A stretch of DNA of 22,614 nt from NCBI GenBank assembly GCA_036501345.1, contig DASYAN010000490.1, positions 1-22,614 on the forward strand, in the 5' to 3' direction. Positions 13,588 through 21,764 of the stretch are shown here, piece after piece; position 1 is the stretch's first letter, and every line of letters starts with the position of its first letter. This DNA comes from DASYAN01 sp036501345 (GTDB taxonomy: Bacteria; Chloroflexota; Ktedonobacteria; Ktedonobacterales; Ktedonobacteraceae). Below the pieces are notes generated by a model. It saw nothing but the letters and a program-made list of their open reading frames with translations. It did not search any database and was not told where the DNA came from. A program made the position numbers and the translations under genes.

Positions 13588-14979
13588 TCATTGTTGGCCC
13601 ATCAATTTCGCTGCCTGCTTACGTAGAGCTTGTAGTCCTTCGCTGAAATGTACGGGGTAGGGCTGATCAACAGTCAGCGCACGATATTGTAACGGTAGCA
13701 TCGCAAGATTTTGTTGTGCCAATTCGCGGATCTCTGAGAGCGGTGGCAGACTGCCGGGCACAATCTCGCCATTGCGCATCACTGGTTTTAATAAGCGATG
13801 ATAACTGTCGGGACGTGGCTCGTGAGCTAGCTGGATCACATCTTCCTCCCAGTTCGGATGGCGATAGATTTCTTTCTTACCTGGCCAGGTGCTTTTTACT
13901 CCTCCTGCGACTTTCATCTTAGGATATTCGTTGCCTGATCCGTCGACATACCAAACTTCTTTATAGACAGCACCCAGCGAGCCGCCTTCAATGTTGCGTT
14001 CAGCTGAACCTGCACCGCTGCCTAATGATGTGCCAATGCCAAAAGAATCAATAGCGGCTCCAGCCTTTAACAGGTCCTCAATTTTCCACTCATCCAGGTC
14101 TCCACTGGCAAGAATGTGTACATGGGACAGTCCGGCTTTATCGAGGTGTTCACGAATATAAATACTATCCTCGACCAGATCGCCACTGTCCAGACGTACG
14201 GCGGCCAGTGTATGCCCTTGTGTCTCTTGTGAGCGCAGTGCAACCTCAATGGCCGTATGAATGGCTTGGCGTGTATCATATGTGTCAATCAGCAGGGTAT
14301 AGCGGTTGTACGCTTCGGCAATGGCTTCAAAGGCTTCTTCCTCTGTAGGAAACATTTCGATTAAGGCATGAGGAACTGTACTAGTCGCAGGGAGCCGATA
14401 TTCGTAGGCGGCATTGAGTAGCGAGGTACTGGAGCAGCCGCCGATGTAGGAGGCACGAGCTACAGTCATCGGCTCCTGGGCACGCCGGAAGGCAAATTCT
14501 GCCACACGTCGTGGATGGCCTTGCTCGGCAGCATAGACGATACGCGAGGCCTTCGTTGCGATGAGTGTTGAGAGTCCAATGGCCTGTAGCAAGCCCGCTT
14601 CCAGCAAAATTGCCTCGCGAAATGGAGCGGTGATACGTAAGAGTGGCTCGTTGGGAAAGGCAAGGCTGCCTTCAGGGAGTGCAAGAATTTCACCTGTAAA
14701 GTGCAATTGTCCTAGGTCGTTCAAAAAGGCAGCGTCATAGTCACGGATTTGGGCAAGAAATTTTAGCTCCTGCTCAGTGTAGCGAAAGCCCTGGGCAAAT
14801 TCGAGGGCAGCCTCCAATCCTGCTACAAGCAAGTAAGCTCCTCCAAAGGGAGCTTTACGTGTATACAGATCAAAGGTTGTTAAGCCGTTATATCCTGTAC
14901 ACCACGAAATGTAGGCTGAATCGGGGTGATACATATCGGTCATCAGTCCTGGATTGAAACTAGGGGCCCGGCGATGCAT
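13588..14979 (-). CDS. pncB: nicotinate phosphoribosyltransferase (PncB)
   Basis: Makes nicotinate mononucleotide from nicotinate and PRPP (ATP-stimulated), the entry step of the NAD salvage (Preiss-Handler) route. The 463 residues are full length. Landmarks: LMTDMYHPDSAYI (12-24), TFDLYTRKAPFGGAYLLVAGL (35-55), EFAFRRAQ (161-168), a GGCSSTS segment followed by TSTVPHALIEMF, where H204 aligns with the histidine phosphorylated during catalysis, then RLDSGDL, ASGDLDEWKI and SFGIGTSLGSGAG (the PRPP phosphate site). Start ATG 14979 has AGGAAGAGAG a short distance upstream. A leader hairpin (15001-15022) and an extended -10 (15047-15055) precede it. It converges on the peroxiredoxin gene. Confidence 0.94.
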   Translation of the reverse strand: MHRRAPSFNPGLMTDMYHPDSAYISWCTGYNGLTTFDLYTRKAPFGGAYLLVAGLEAALEFAQGFRYTEQELKFLAQIRDYDAAFLNDLGQLHFTGEILALPEGSLAFPNEPLLRITAPFREAILLEAGLLQAIGLSTLIATKASRIVYAAEQGHPRRVAEFAFRRAQEPMTVARASYIGGCSSTSLLNAAYEYRLPATSTVPHALIEMFPTEEEAFEAIAEAYNRYTLLIDTYDTRQAIHTAIEVALRSQETQGHTLAAVRLDSGDLVEDSIYIREHLDKAGLSHVHILASGDLDEWKIEDLLKAGAAIDSFGIGTSLGSGAGSAERNIEGGSLGAVYKEVWYVDGSGNEYPKMKVAGGVKSTWPGKKEIYRHPNWEEDVIQLAHEPRPDSYHRLLKPVMRNGEIVPGSLPPLSEIRELAQQNLAMLPLQYRALTVDQPYPVHFSEGLQALRKQAAKLMGQQ

Positions 14980-15000
14980 AATATTTCTCTCTTCCTGCAG

Positions 15001-15022
15001 AGTACATCTGACTTAGTGTACT
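15001..15022 (-). promoter_or_regulatory. pncB: hairpin or operator in the pncB leader
   Basis: AGTACA (15001-15006) and TGTACT (15017-15022) form a perfect 6-bp inverted repeat between the -10 box and the pncB ribosome binding site. It sits where a repressor of NAD genes could bind, or it may be a simple leader hairpin. No repressor type is implied by the sequence. Confidence 0.3.
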
Positions 15023-15046
15023 TTTTACAATATCTAATCTGCCGAC

Positions 15047-15055
15047 ATTGTACCA
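15047..15055 (-). promoter_or_regulatory. pncB: extended -10 of pncB
   Basis: On the - strand TGG TACAAT is a TG-N extended -10 with five of six consensus bases and no convincing -35. It lies about 70 bases before the pncB ATG. The remaining part of the gap (15056-15436) contains no gene I can support. Confidence 0.4.
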
Positions 15056-15378
15056 TATTTCTCCTGTCTCTTCCTATGGTCACGGAAAATTGCAGGGTTG
15101 GCTGGCGTTGAGGAAACATTTACTCCAACCATTGTGGCTAGTAGCAGTCTTGAGCGATAAATATGAGTGAAAGATGATTAACTGCCCAATTTGTCACATA
15201 TCCATCTTCAATTATCACGTTTTCTTCTCCAATTGTCCCTCTTTTCCCCTAGACAAGGAAATATTTCATTAGGTATCTTTAAAACAGATACTGCGAGTAA
15301 GATTAGGTTGCTGAGATACGCGGGTGCTTGCTCTGTTTCGAAAAATTTACGTTGTTTTTGCTTAGTTTAAGTTTGAGA

Positions 15379-15414
15379 ATGTAGCTAGAAGGAATAGCCT
15401 TCTTTCATCTACAT
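15379..15414 (+). promoter_or_regulatory. two-tier hairpin in the leader of the first secreted-protein gene
   Basis: ATGTAG (15379-15384) pairs with CTACAT (15409-15414), and inside it AGAAGG (15387-15392) pairs with CCTTCT (15398-15403). It ends 8 bases before AAAAGGAG, so it may tune or protect the ribosome binding site. A weak promoter (TTGTTT 15352-15357, GAGAAT 15375-15380, 17-base spacer) lies directly before it. Confidence 0.45.
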
Positions 15415-15436
15415 GATATGAGAAAAGGAGACTACC

Positions 15437-15961
15437 ATGGAGAAAGTTTCCCTTGGTAAGATCAGAACATCAATGGTAACGAATGGTGCTGGTCTGTTTA
15501 TCCTTGCGATTTTAGCAATCGCCTTCTTTGCCTTTCCCTCAGTTGCTTTTGGCCTCGTCGGTACCGGTTGGAGTCCCTCGGAAAATGTTGATACCTCCCA
15601 CTCATTGAACACTATTGCCCCTCCCTCTGTTACTGTCAAGTTATTCGCTGCTTACAAGATACAAAATGATGGAGTCTCCCCTAGCAATACTGGCAAATTT
15701 TGGCCTGATGCATTGACCAGTTTCCATAATGCCAGTCCTATAGGCGTCACAATCGCAACCAGTGTGCCAGTGGCTCAGATCCCAGCAGGAGCTATTGTCC
15801 AGGTCGATGTTCCTAACGCTCCTCCACCTCAGGGTACAAGTAGCGACCCCCTAACTCCCCACAGAAATGCTTTGTGCATTGGCAAGGATCCGGTAACTCA
15901 CAAGAATCAGGTACTCGTGGTTGTTAATGGCCAGTTGGAGAAGGCCTTTCTGGGCAACTAA
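15437..15961 (+). CDS. secreted protein of unknown function, tandem paralogue 1
   Basis: A 174-residue protein with a clear Sec signal peptide: basic start (MEKVSLGKIRTS), a long hydrophobic core (about 19-36) and a likely cleavage after AFG near residue 38. The mature part is Pro/Ser/Thr/Val-rich, has one cysteine (in ALCIGKD) and no motif I recognise; beta structure is likely. ATG 15437 follows AAAAGGAG with a 6-base spacer, a strong site. The next gene repeats the leader, ribosome binding site and signal peptide almost word for word, and the ends of the two mature proteins are faintly alike (THKNQVLVVVNG against TSHQAVLMVKG). The pair therefore arose by tandem duplication, and this copy has about 35 extra residues. 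Surface or extracellular location is inferred from the signal only. Confidence 0.75.
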   Translation: MEKVSLGKIRTSMVTNGAGLFILAILAIAFFAFPSVAFGLVGTGWSPSENVDTSHSLNTIAPPSVTVKLFAAYKIQNDGVSPSNTGKFWPDALTSFHNASPIGVTIATSVPVAQIPAGAIVQVDVPNAPPPQGTSSDPLTPHRNALCIGKDPVTHKNQVLVVVNGQLEKAFLGN

Positions 15962-16111
15962 CTATCTCCTGCTTAGCTGAAGTTCATTCAATAGCTCAGA
16001 GTAGAATAGAATACTCCTCTGTTCCAGCGTATTGGACATTTAGCAAGCATTTTTCTCTGGCATGAAATCAGCTATCGGCTTCTCTCTGTAGTAAGAGAAA
16101 AGGAGACTATG

Positions 16112-16528
16112 ATGATCAACAGTGTTTTCCTTGATAAGATCAGAACATCAGTAGTAACGAAAATTGCTGGCCTGTTTGTTCTTGCGGCTTTAGCTATAGG
16201 GTTTTTTGTCCTTCCCTTCGGTGCCTTTGCAGCCGTCCCTTCAGCCCAATTATTCGGCATTTACGAGTCATGTGGTGCACAGCTGACTGTGAACAATGAT
16301 AATAAAAATATGCCACAATATATGTTAGCGCCCTATCTTGATACCAGGGTAAGCGTTACTAAACTTGACCCGAGCGGCTTCTTTGATGCCGTCTTCAATG
16401 GTCAACATGTAACTGGTATGTATCTTAATAAAACCAGCCATCAGGCAGTACTGATGGTTAAGGGTAAGCCCGTGACCGTGACGATCGGGGATGGCAATAT
16501 TGTCGCTAACAATAGCACTCGGAGGTAG
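16112..16528 (+). CDS. secreted protein of unknown function, tandem paralogue 2
   Basis: A 138-residue paralogue of the preceding gene. Its signal peptide shares KIRTS-VT--AGLF-LA-LAI-FF--P--AF with the first copy and probably ends at AFAA. The mature domain (~100 residues) contains one cysteine (YESCGAQ) and no recognised motif. Two adjacent ATGs exist (16109 and 16112); I take 16112 because AAAAGGAG then has the same 6-base spacer as in paralogue 1. A TTCTCT/AGAGAA hairpin (16080-16099) sits right before the ribosome binding site and could control access to it. The 151-base gap between the genes has no obvious terminator (one weak hairpin around 15997-16021), so the two may be cotranscribed. 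A strong intrinsic terminator follows at 16562-16598. Confidence 0.72.
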   Translation: MINSVFLDKIRTSVVTKIAGLFVLAALAIGFFVLPFGAFAAVPSAQLFGIYESCGAQLTVNNDNKNMPQYMLAPYLDTRVSVTKLDPSGFFDAVFNGQHVTGMYLNKTSHQAVLMVKGKPVTVTIGDGNIVANNSTRR

Positions 16529-16561
16529 CTATCTTCTGCTTCGTCAGCGTTCATTTGATGT

Positions 16562-16598
16562 GCAGCCCCCACTAAAACTAGTGGGGGCTGCGCTTTTT
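16562..16598 (+). terminator. intrinsic terminator after the secreted-protein pair
   Basis: GCAGCCCCCACTA (16562-16574) and TAGTGGGGGCTGC (16579-16591) form a perfect 13-bp GC-rich stem with a 4-base loop (AAAC), followed by GC and five T. This is a textbook rho-independent terminator on the + strand. Confidence 0.92.
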
Positions 16599-16714
16599 GG
16601 TGATGGAGTTCACCCATCCAGAAGTCACTTGCATCTTCCGTGGATTCCCTCTATCTTTGATTACGCATTTTGATACTCCATTGAAAAATGCAACATCTTG
16701 AGGGGGCTCTTTTC

Positions 16715-16743
16715 TTTACGGGGATTGTCCGCTATGTTAGAAT
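16715..16743 (+). promoter_or_regulatory. promoter of the STAND regulator gene
   Basis: TTTACG (16715-16720) and TAGAAT (16738-16743) are 17 bases apart, with TGT making an extended -10. The leader is about 90 nt. GGATTGTC within the spacer recurs upstream of the pseudokinase. The stretch 16599-16714 holds only a 7-bp inverted repeat (GCATTTT/AAAATGC, 16665-16691). Confidence 0.5.
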
Positions 16744-16840
16744 AACGAAGAACTACTTATTCGCTGAGGAGGGATCAGCTGTTTAATTAGGTTAAGAATT
16801 CGGCGATCTTTATTTATGGCATCAGGTAGGAGAGGCCATC

Positions 16841-19480
16841 ATGAATCCATCGATGGTTATACAGAACCAACTTCTGGCTACCAAATTCTTTGTGCCTGCG
16901 GCATCGCATCCCCTGATTCATCGTACTCATCTGAGTACCTTACTTCAGGAGGGTCTGAGGCATCCCCTCACGCTCATTTCTGCTCCTGCTGGCTTTGGTA
17001 AGACCATGTTGCTGTCTGACTGGGTACAATCGTTGTCTATAAGAGATCCTCTGGTGGCTTGGTTATCTCTAGACGAGGAAGACAATGAACCACGGTTGTT
17101 CTGGACCTATGTCTTGTCGGCATTGGATATGCACCAGCCAGAACGTTTTACCTCATTGTTGAAATATCTGCAATCGCCGCAAACTCCCCCGCTCAAATAC
17201 GTCCTGACAGCATTGACTAATCTGCTTGTGGACAGCCCTGACCACTATCTGCTGATCTTAGACGACTATCACATGATCACTGAGGAGCAAGTTCACCGCG
17301 ACCTCTCGTATCTTGTGGAGCATCTTCCTCCTCAATTACATATCATCCTGGCAACACGAACCGATCCTCCTTTGCCGCTGTCGCTGCTGCGAGCACGTGG
17401 GCAGATACTGGAGGTACGTACCGACCAATTGCGCTGTACAGCAATGGAGACCAGAGCCTTCTTTCACAAGGTGATGGGCATGCAGTTCTCTGATGAGACG
17501 ATCCAGGAGGTGACAGTTCGTACGGAGGGTTGGCTGGTGGGCTTGCAGTTGCTTGGTCTTTCCTTGCAAGGGAGTGCTAATCCTGTAAAGCTACTCGAGG
17601 AGACTAGTGGGGATCAACGCTATATTTTGGACTATTTGATCGATGAGGTGCTTTGGCGACAGTCGCAGGAAGTGCAAACCTTTCTGCTCTCTACCAGCAT
17701 CCTTGAGCGGCTCAACGCCTCGTTGTGTGACGCCGTCATGGGCCAGTCTGGTAGCCAGCAATTGCTCGAACAACTGGAGCAGGCCAATTTATTTATCGTA
17801 TCTCTGGATAGCAGACGCCAGTGGTATCGCTATCATGCCCTCTTTGCCGAAGCCTTGCGCTATCGACTAGAGCAGACGCAAGATAATCTGATGCCTACCT
17901 TGCATCATCGTGCCACCCTCTGGTATGCTGGGCACGACCAGATTACCCAGGCCATCCTGCATGCTTTCAGTGCTAAAGAGTGGCAATGGGCTGCAGATCT
18001 TATCGAGCGTATTCCTTTAACTTCATTCACCTGGGGAGCTGGTGAACATGAATTAATAAGGCTTCGCCACTGGTTGGAGCGACTGCCTGTAGACCTTGTG
18101 CATTCTCGACCTCGCCTCTGTCTGGCCTGTACTCACATGTTATGGTCAGTTATCCCATATTTCATGGTGCAAACTTGGCTCGACGCAGCTGAAGCGGCAC
18201 TGACCGCTTCACTCACCACGCGGGCAAATGAGGATGCCTCACACTCCGTGCTCACCTTGCAAGTACGACAGGAGCAAGAGGATCTGCTTGGGGATGTGAG
18301 AGCCTGTCGTGCCTTCTTAGAGAGCTTTAAGGAGGAAGATGGGCAAGGTGCATTAGCACTCTGTCAGCAGGCTTTCTCCCTGCTCTCAGCAGATAATTTG
18401 ACGAGTCGCGCACTCGTCTGTTGGGCTTTGCTGCGGACGTATTATAGTTCTTCTCCCAATGATGCATTGGCTGCAATCCAGAGTGGGCTCCAAGGAGGTA
18501 TTCTTGCCCAAACGGCAGGACATACTGCTCTGGCTATCACTATTATGGGTACAACTGCCTGTTTTATGATAGGCGCAGGGAAATTGCATGAATCACAGCA
18601 GCTCGCTGAGCAAGCAATGCAGTTAGAGACGCAGCCAAGAGAGCTTGTGTTGCCTGAGGTCGGCTGGCCTATGGCCTTTCAAGCAGAGATCCTGCGCGAA
18701 TGGAACAAGCTCGATACTGCACTCTCTTTGGTGCAAGAGGCCATCTCGTTGTGCAAACAGAGCGAATCGGTGTCGGCACTCTCATATTTACTCTGTGGGT
18801 ATGCGATGCTGCTGCGTATCTCCCTCTCACGGGGAGATCTGGATATGGCATGTTTTGCCTTCCAGCAGGTTGAGCGCATCGGCAGACGCATGAGCCAGAA
18901 CCAGCCCTGGTATATCTATTTGCATTCCCTCTTCACCATGGTTGACCAGATCCGATTTTGGTTGGTCTGTGGAGAACTGGAGCAGGCCACATGCTGGGCC
19001 CAGGCGTTGGATCTGACAGAGCGGCAGGGTTCTCCATTTGTGCGTGAACGAGAAGAGGTGGCCTGTGTACGTGTCCTCCTAGCTATAGCTAACCCAACTG
19101 CTGCTCTCGAGCGACTCGAGCCTGTGCTCCAGAGAGCTACTGCAGGGCAGCGCTGGGGTCACGTAATTGAGATCCGGCAATTACAAGCCCTGGCTCACCA
19201 GATGTGCCATGAGGAAACGCAGGCACTCGAGGCTCTCTCCGAGGCGGTCCATCTAGCTGAGCCGGAGGGTTATATCCGTTGCTTTGTGGATGAAGGACCC
19301 CCAATGGCTGCTCTACTATCTCAACTGCGGAAAAAGCAACGTCCATTTGGGCGAACACCTTATTTAGATACTGTGCTCGCGGCCTTTCCTCAACAGAGCA
19401 AAACGTATGAACAGCAATCGAAGCAGGCAAGACTGCGTACAAGGAGGCCCCTCCCTAGTGGCAATGCATTACAAGATTAG
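16841..19480 (+). CDS. MalT/LuxR-type STAND ATPase lacking the C-terminal HTH
   Basis: An 879-residue member of the MalT-like signal-transducing STAND NTPase group. The N-terminal LLATKFFVPA and HRTHL are typical openings. Walker A is SAPAGFGKTMLL (48-59, K54), Walker B LLILDDYH (137-144). The winged-helix and arm segments follow (EGWLVGLQLLGLSL, LFIVSLD...WYRYHALFAEALR), then a long TPR-like helical sensor. In relatives the sensor ends GYIRxFVDEGxPM...LL and is followed by a linker and a LuxR helix-turn-helix. Here GYIRCFVDEGPPM and TVLAAFPQQ are present, then only a basic tail of about 30 residues and the stop. The expected DNA-binding domain is absent, and the downstream DNA is the coding region of another gene. 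ATG 16841 has AGGAG at 16828-16832. The protein may signal by interaction or be a defunct regulator. Confidence 0.88.
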   Translation: MNPSMVIQNQLLATKFFVPAASHPLIHRTHLSTLLQEGLRHPLTLISAPAGFGKTMLLSDWVQSLSIRDPLVAWLSLDEEDNEPRLFWTYVLSALDMHQPERFTSLLKYLQSPQTPPLKYVLTALTNLLVDSPDHYLLILDDYHMITEEQVHRDLSYLVEHLPPQLHIILATRTDPPLPLSLLRARGQILEVRTDQLRCTAMETRAFFHKVMGMQFSDETIQEVTVRTEGWLVGLQLLGLSLQGSANPVKLLEETSGDQRYILDYLIDEVLWRQSQEVQTFLLSTSILERLNASLCDAVMGQSGSQQLLEQLEQANLFIVSLDSRRQWYRYHALFAEALRYRLEQTQDNLMPTLHHRATLWYAGHDQITQAILHAFSAKEWQWAADLIERIPLTSFTWGAGEHELIRLRHWLERLPVDLVHSRPRLCLACTHMLWSVIPYFMVQTWLDAAEAALTASLTTRANEDASHSVLTLQVRQEQEDLLGDVRACRAFLESFKEEDGQGALALCQQAFSLLSADNLTSRALVCWALLRTYYSSSPNDALAAIQSGLQGGILAQTAGHTALAITIMGTTACFMIGAGKLHESQQLAEQAMQLETQPRELVLPEVGWPMAFQAEILREWNKLDTALSLVQEAISLCKQSESVSALSYLLCGYAMLLRISLSRGDLDMACFAFQQVERIGRRMSQNQPWYIYLHSLFTMVDQIRFWLVCGELEQATCWAQALDLTERQGSPFVREREEVACVRVLLAIANPTAALERLEPVLQRATAGQRWGHVIEIRQLQALAHQMCHEETQALEALSEAVHLAEPEGYIRCFVDEGPPMAALLSQLRKKQRPFGRTPYLDTVLAAFPQQSKTYEQQSKQARLRTRRPLPSGNALQD

Positions 19481-20331
19481 TGCCCAACATTCCCACAAGC
19501 GATTGGATCGAAACCAGTCTGCGTAGAGAGATCTGTGCCGAAATGGATATTAACGTACCAGCCGCTTGCAGGGATAGATGAAACATTTGGAATGACAGTC
19601 ACCGAGCTTGCCACGCCTTGGGTATCTGCCTTTAGTGTCGTGAGAGGATAGAGGATATTTCCTGGTAATTGGCTCTCACAACTACCTGCGTGAATATGTG
19701 CTGCGTGTTCAGAACCCGGAACCAGGTTCGAGACAGTTGTATTGACTGTCAATGTTCCTTGATCCAATGAAAGATCAACTGTGCCTGTTGCTTGTTGATT
19801 ATCTGCGTTGGCACCATCTAATGGTACTGATACTGACTGGGTTGTATTTGTTGCTGCCTGTTGATTGACGATCTCGCCGCAGCTTATTGCAAGCGCCTCT
19901 GCTGGTGTTTGTAGGGTTGGGCCACTATGGACATTAATGTGCCAACCAGTTGCGGGTATGCCGTCTGTAACATTGTTGATGGTTGTTGTTGATGTCCCAT
20001 TTCCGGCTGCGTCCGCAACAACATTATTGAGTGGATAGACAATAGTCCCATCGGTTGAGCAGTCACCCGAATGAATATGTGCGGCATGACTGGTCTGTGC
20101 TTGTAATCCACTGAGTTTAATGGTTACGGTCAGTTTGGTATTCTGTGGATTCCATGTCAAATCTGCTGTGCCATGAGGGCTGTGCCGGAGAGACACAGTA
20201 GTATGAAAAACTTGCCCATTCTGATTATGGGCAAATGTGGTGGAATGAAGCATCGCAAGCAGTGTGAGCAATGCGGCCACAATACCTCCTTTGATAAGAC
20301 GGATACTATTGCGAGTCATTTTATTGCTCAT
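19477..20331 (-). CDS. secreted protein with two CHRD (SOD-like) domains
   Basis: A 284-residue exported protein: signal peptide with RLIKGG, a hydrophobic core (about 15-28) and probable cleavage after TFA (34). Two homologous halves follow. Each carries HAAHIH.G.C (82-91 and 209-218), YPL (99-101, 228-230), IPATGWHINVHSG or IPASGWYVNIHFG (125-137, 253-265) and a late cysteine (C151, C279). The pattern fits CHRD domains, which share the Cu/Zn-SOD-like beta fold. HxH pairs and paired cysteines (C91-C151, C218-C279) suggest metal binding or disulfides, but that is inference. The usual SOD zinc and active-site arginine regions are not recognisable, so I do not call it an SOD. ATG 20331 has GGAGGA 9 bases upstream. 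The stop overlaps the STAND gene stop by four bases. Confidence 0.85.
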   Translation of the reverse strand: MSNKMTRNSIRLIKGGIVAALLTLLAMLHSTTFAHNQNGQVFHTTVSLRHSPHGTADLTWNPQNTKLTVTIKLSGLQAQTSHAAHIHSGDCSTDGTIVYPLNNVVADAAGNGTSTTTINNVTDGIPATGWHINVHSGPTLQTPAEALAISCGEIVNQQAATNTTQSVSVPLDGANADNQQATGTVDLSLDQGTLTVNTTVSNLVPGSEHAAHIHAGSCESQLPGNILYPLTTLKADTQGVASSVTVIPNVSSIPASGWYVNIHFGTDLSTQTGFDPIACGNVGH

Positions 20332-20478
20332 CTTTCCATTTCCTCCCTTTACTCATCTCTGTCAGACGTTCAGCACTCTATAAACGTTTGAAGCATGCTT
20401 GCTGCTACATTCACTAGAGGCGGAAATGGCTAAGTAACCTGTTGGATTGAAGAAAGGTAGGAAGAGGTGGGAAAAATG

Positions 20479-20994
20479 TTATTCTTGGTAATGGTTATCC
20501 TGGTTGTCGCTGATGGGTGTGTAATTGATCGTGTTTCCGTCAAGTTTTTCTCGATTGAGGAGTTTCTGTATCTCGTCGAACATGGTCTCCACATCGCCGA
20601 AAGAGCGATAGACGCTAGCAAAGCGGATATAGGCGATTTTATCCATAAGCCGCAAACGATCCATGACCAATTCGCCGATAACGCTGCTTGGTATTTCTTG
20701 TTTTCCAAAACGATATAGCTCTTGTTCGATGTCCTCCGCCGCATTTTCAATTTCACCTGCGGGTAATGGGCGTTTCTCACAGGCCTTTTGTAGCCCAATA
20801 TACAACTTTTGTCGGTTGAATGGCTCACGCCGCTGATCACGTTTGATTACCATCAAGTGGAATTTTTCGACGCGTTCATAGGTGCTAAAGCGAGCCTTGC
20901 ATTGTTCGCACTCGCGTCGTCGATGGATGGCGTCGCCAATATCGCGTGAGTCCTTAACCCGTGACTCAGTGTATCCACAAAAAGGACATTTCAT
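20479..20994 (-). CDS. nrdR: transcriptional repressor NrdR
   Basis: Zinc-finger and ATP-cone repressor of ribonucleotide reductase genes; it senses dATP/ATP and binds paired NrdR boxes. The 171 residues include a zinc ribbon CPFC...CEQC (C3, C6, C29, C32) with the invariant DSR (15-17) and RRRECEQC, then an ATP-cone (about 49-139) beginning VIKRDQRREPFNRQKL. The C-terminal stretch after about 150 is polar and variable. ATG 20994 opens with MKCPFC as in all relatives. A good promoter lies at 21036-21064. It is monocistronic in this window; no nrd gene is adjacent, so it likely acts at a distance. Confidence 0.95.
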   Translation of the reverse strand: MKCPFCGYTESRVKDSRDIGDAIHRRRECEQCKARFSTYERVEKFHLMVIKRDQRREPFNRQKLYIGLQKACEKRPLPAGEIENAAEDIEQELYRFGKQEIPSSVIGELVMDRLRLMDKIAYIRFASVYRSFGDVETMFDEIQKLLNREKLDGNTINYTPISDNQDNHYQE

Positions 20995-21016
20995 CTAGCC
21001 TGCCCGATCTCTATTC

Positions 21017-21038
21017 AGAATATTCTTGTGAGAATATT
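21017..21038. repeat. direct repeat AGAATATT in the nrdR leader
   Basis: AGAATATT occurs at 21017-21024 and 21031-21038, 14 bases apart; the second copy touches the nrdR -10. Spacing between one and two helical turns and position at the start site would suit an operator. It does not resemble the NrdR box consensus as I know it. Confidence 0.3.
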
Positions 21039-21064
21039 TTATCATCAGAACGTCACGATGTGAA
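21036..21064 (-). promoter_or_regulatory. nrdR: promoter of nrdR
   Basis: On the - strand TTCACA (21064-21059) and TAAAAT (21041-21036) each match five of six consensus bases with a 17-base spacer. The start would be near 21029, about 35 nt before the nrdR ATG. Confidence 0.65.
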
Positions 21065-21139
21065 GCCCCTCAATCTATATGGGAAGGAAGAAGTACCTTT
21101 TTGTGTCCAATGTCCTCGGTTCACCAAATATTCAAAGGC

Positions 21140-21189
21140 TGGCAGGGAGATTATCTCCAGAATATCCTTTGGAGATAATCTCCCTGCCA
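21140..21189. repeat. 19-bp perfect inverted repeat between nrdR and the Cys-rich gene
   Basis: The arms 21140-21158 and 21171-21189 are exact reverse complements around a 12-base loop. It lies about 70 bases downstream of the stop of the Cys-rich gene (- strand) and upstream of the nrdR promoter, so it may terminate the former. No T run follows. A small palindromic mobile element is another possibility. Confidence 0.5.
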
Positions 21190-21256
21190 CTCCGCTGGGT
21201 CAAACGACAAAGATAAATGCGCTGCTTCTTCCAGGATGCAGAGCAGATAGGTATCG

Positions 21257-21529
21257 TTAGATGAGTGCTGGAGTTGCGATGTACTCTTGTGGAGTGAGCT
21301 CTACTGCCACGGCTCCATTTTCATTTGGGGAAGTCAATAGCTTTTGTTGGTTAGGGTGGACTTTCCCCACATAACCTGACCGCAACCTAGATCCCTCCCG
21401 CCAATAGGCATACCAATAGGGGCCATGTCCCTGTCCATTGCGGCAGGTGCTACATGAAGCCTTTCCACACTTACGATATTGCAACTGATAGGTGATATGC
21501 TGATCACTTGGTATGTCTCTCATAACCAC
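21257..21529 (-). CDS. small Cys-rich protein, DUF6788-like
   Basis: A 90-residue protein. Its core, YRKCGKASCSTCRNGQGHGPYWYAYWREGSRLRSGYVGK (residues 19 onward), matches a short conserved family that I recall as DUF6788: a C-x4-C-x2-C cluster (C21, C26, C29) followed by GHGPYWYAYWR. The cysteines with nearby His may bind zinc. Function is unknown; in my recollection members often sit near transposons and restriction or phage genes, which I cannot test here. Start options are GTG 21529 or ATG 21523; neither has a strong ribosome binding site. The coding strand is otherwise isolated between nrdR and small ORFs. Confidence 0.6.
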   Translation of the reverse strand: MVMRDIPSDQHITYQLQYRKCGKASCSTCRNGQGHGPYWYAYWREGSRLRSGYVGKVHPNQQKLLTSPNENGAVAVELTPQEYIATPALI

Positions 21530-21764
21530 TACTTACTTACCCTTCCACAAATCAATAAAACGTCTACGAAGACTCTCAATTGACGATCTTATCATAACAT
21601 TAGTCCATGAACATTATCTGAATTTGCTGCTTTCAAAAATGAAAAATTGTTCATCTGATGGGGGAAGAAGGTCTCTTGTAGGCGTGCCTTTAAATAACAG
21701 CTTATTCATATGCTGAAAAGAGGATGCCTGTATCTTGTACGAGTTTCCTTTTGGGAGGGAAGCG

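Noticed and set aside
20430..20840. 136-codon - strand ORF overlapping nrdR
   Set aside because: Shadow frame of nrdR with no domain and biased, low-complexity composition.
20961..21260. 99-codon + strand ORF opposite the nrdR start
   Set aside because: It runs through the nrdR promoter and the 19-bp hairpin and shows no recognisable protein features.
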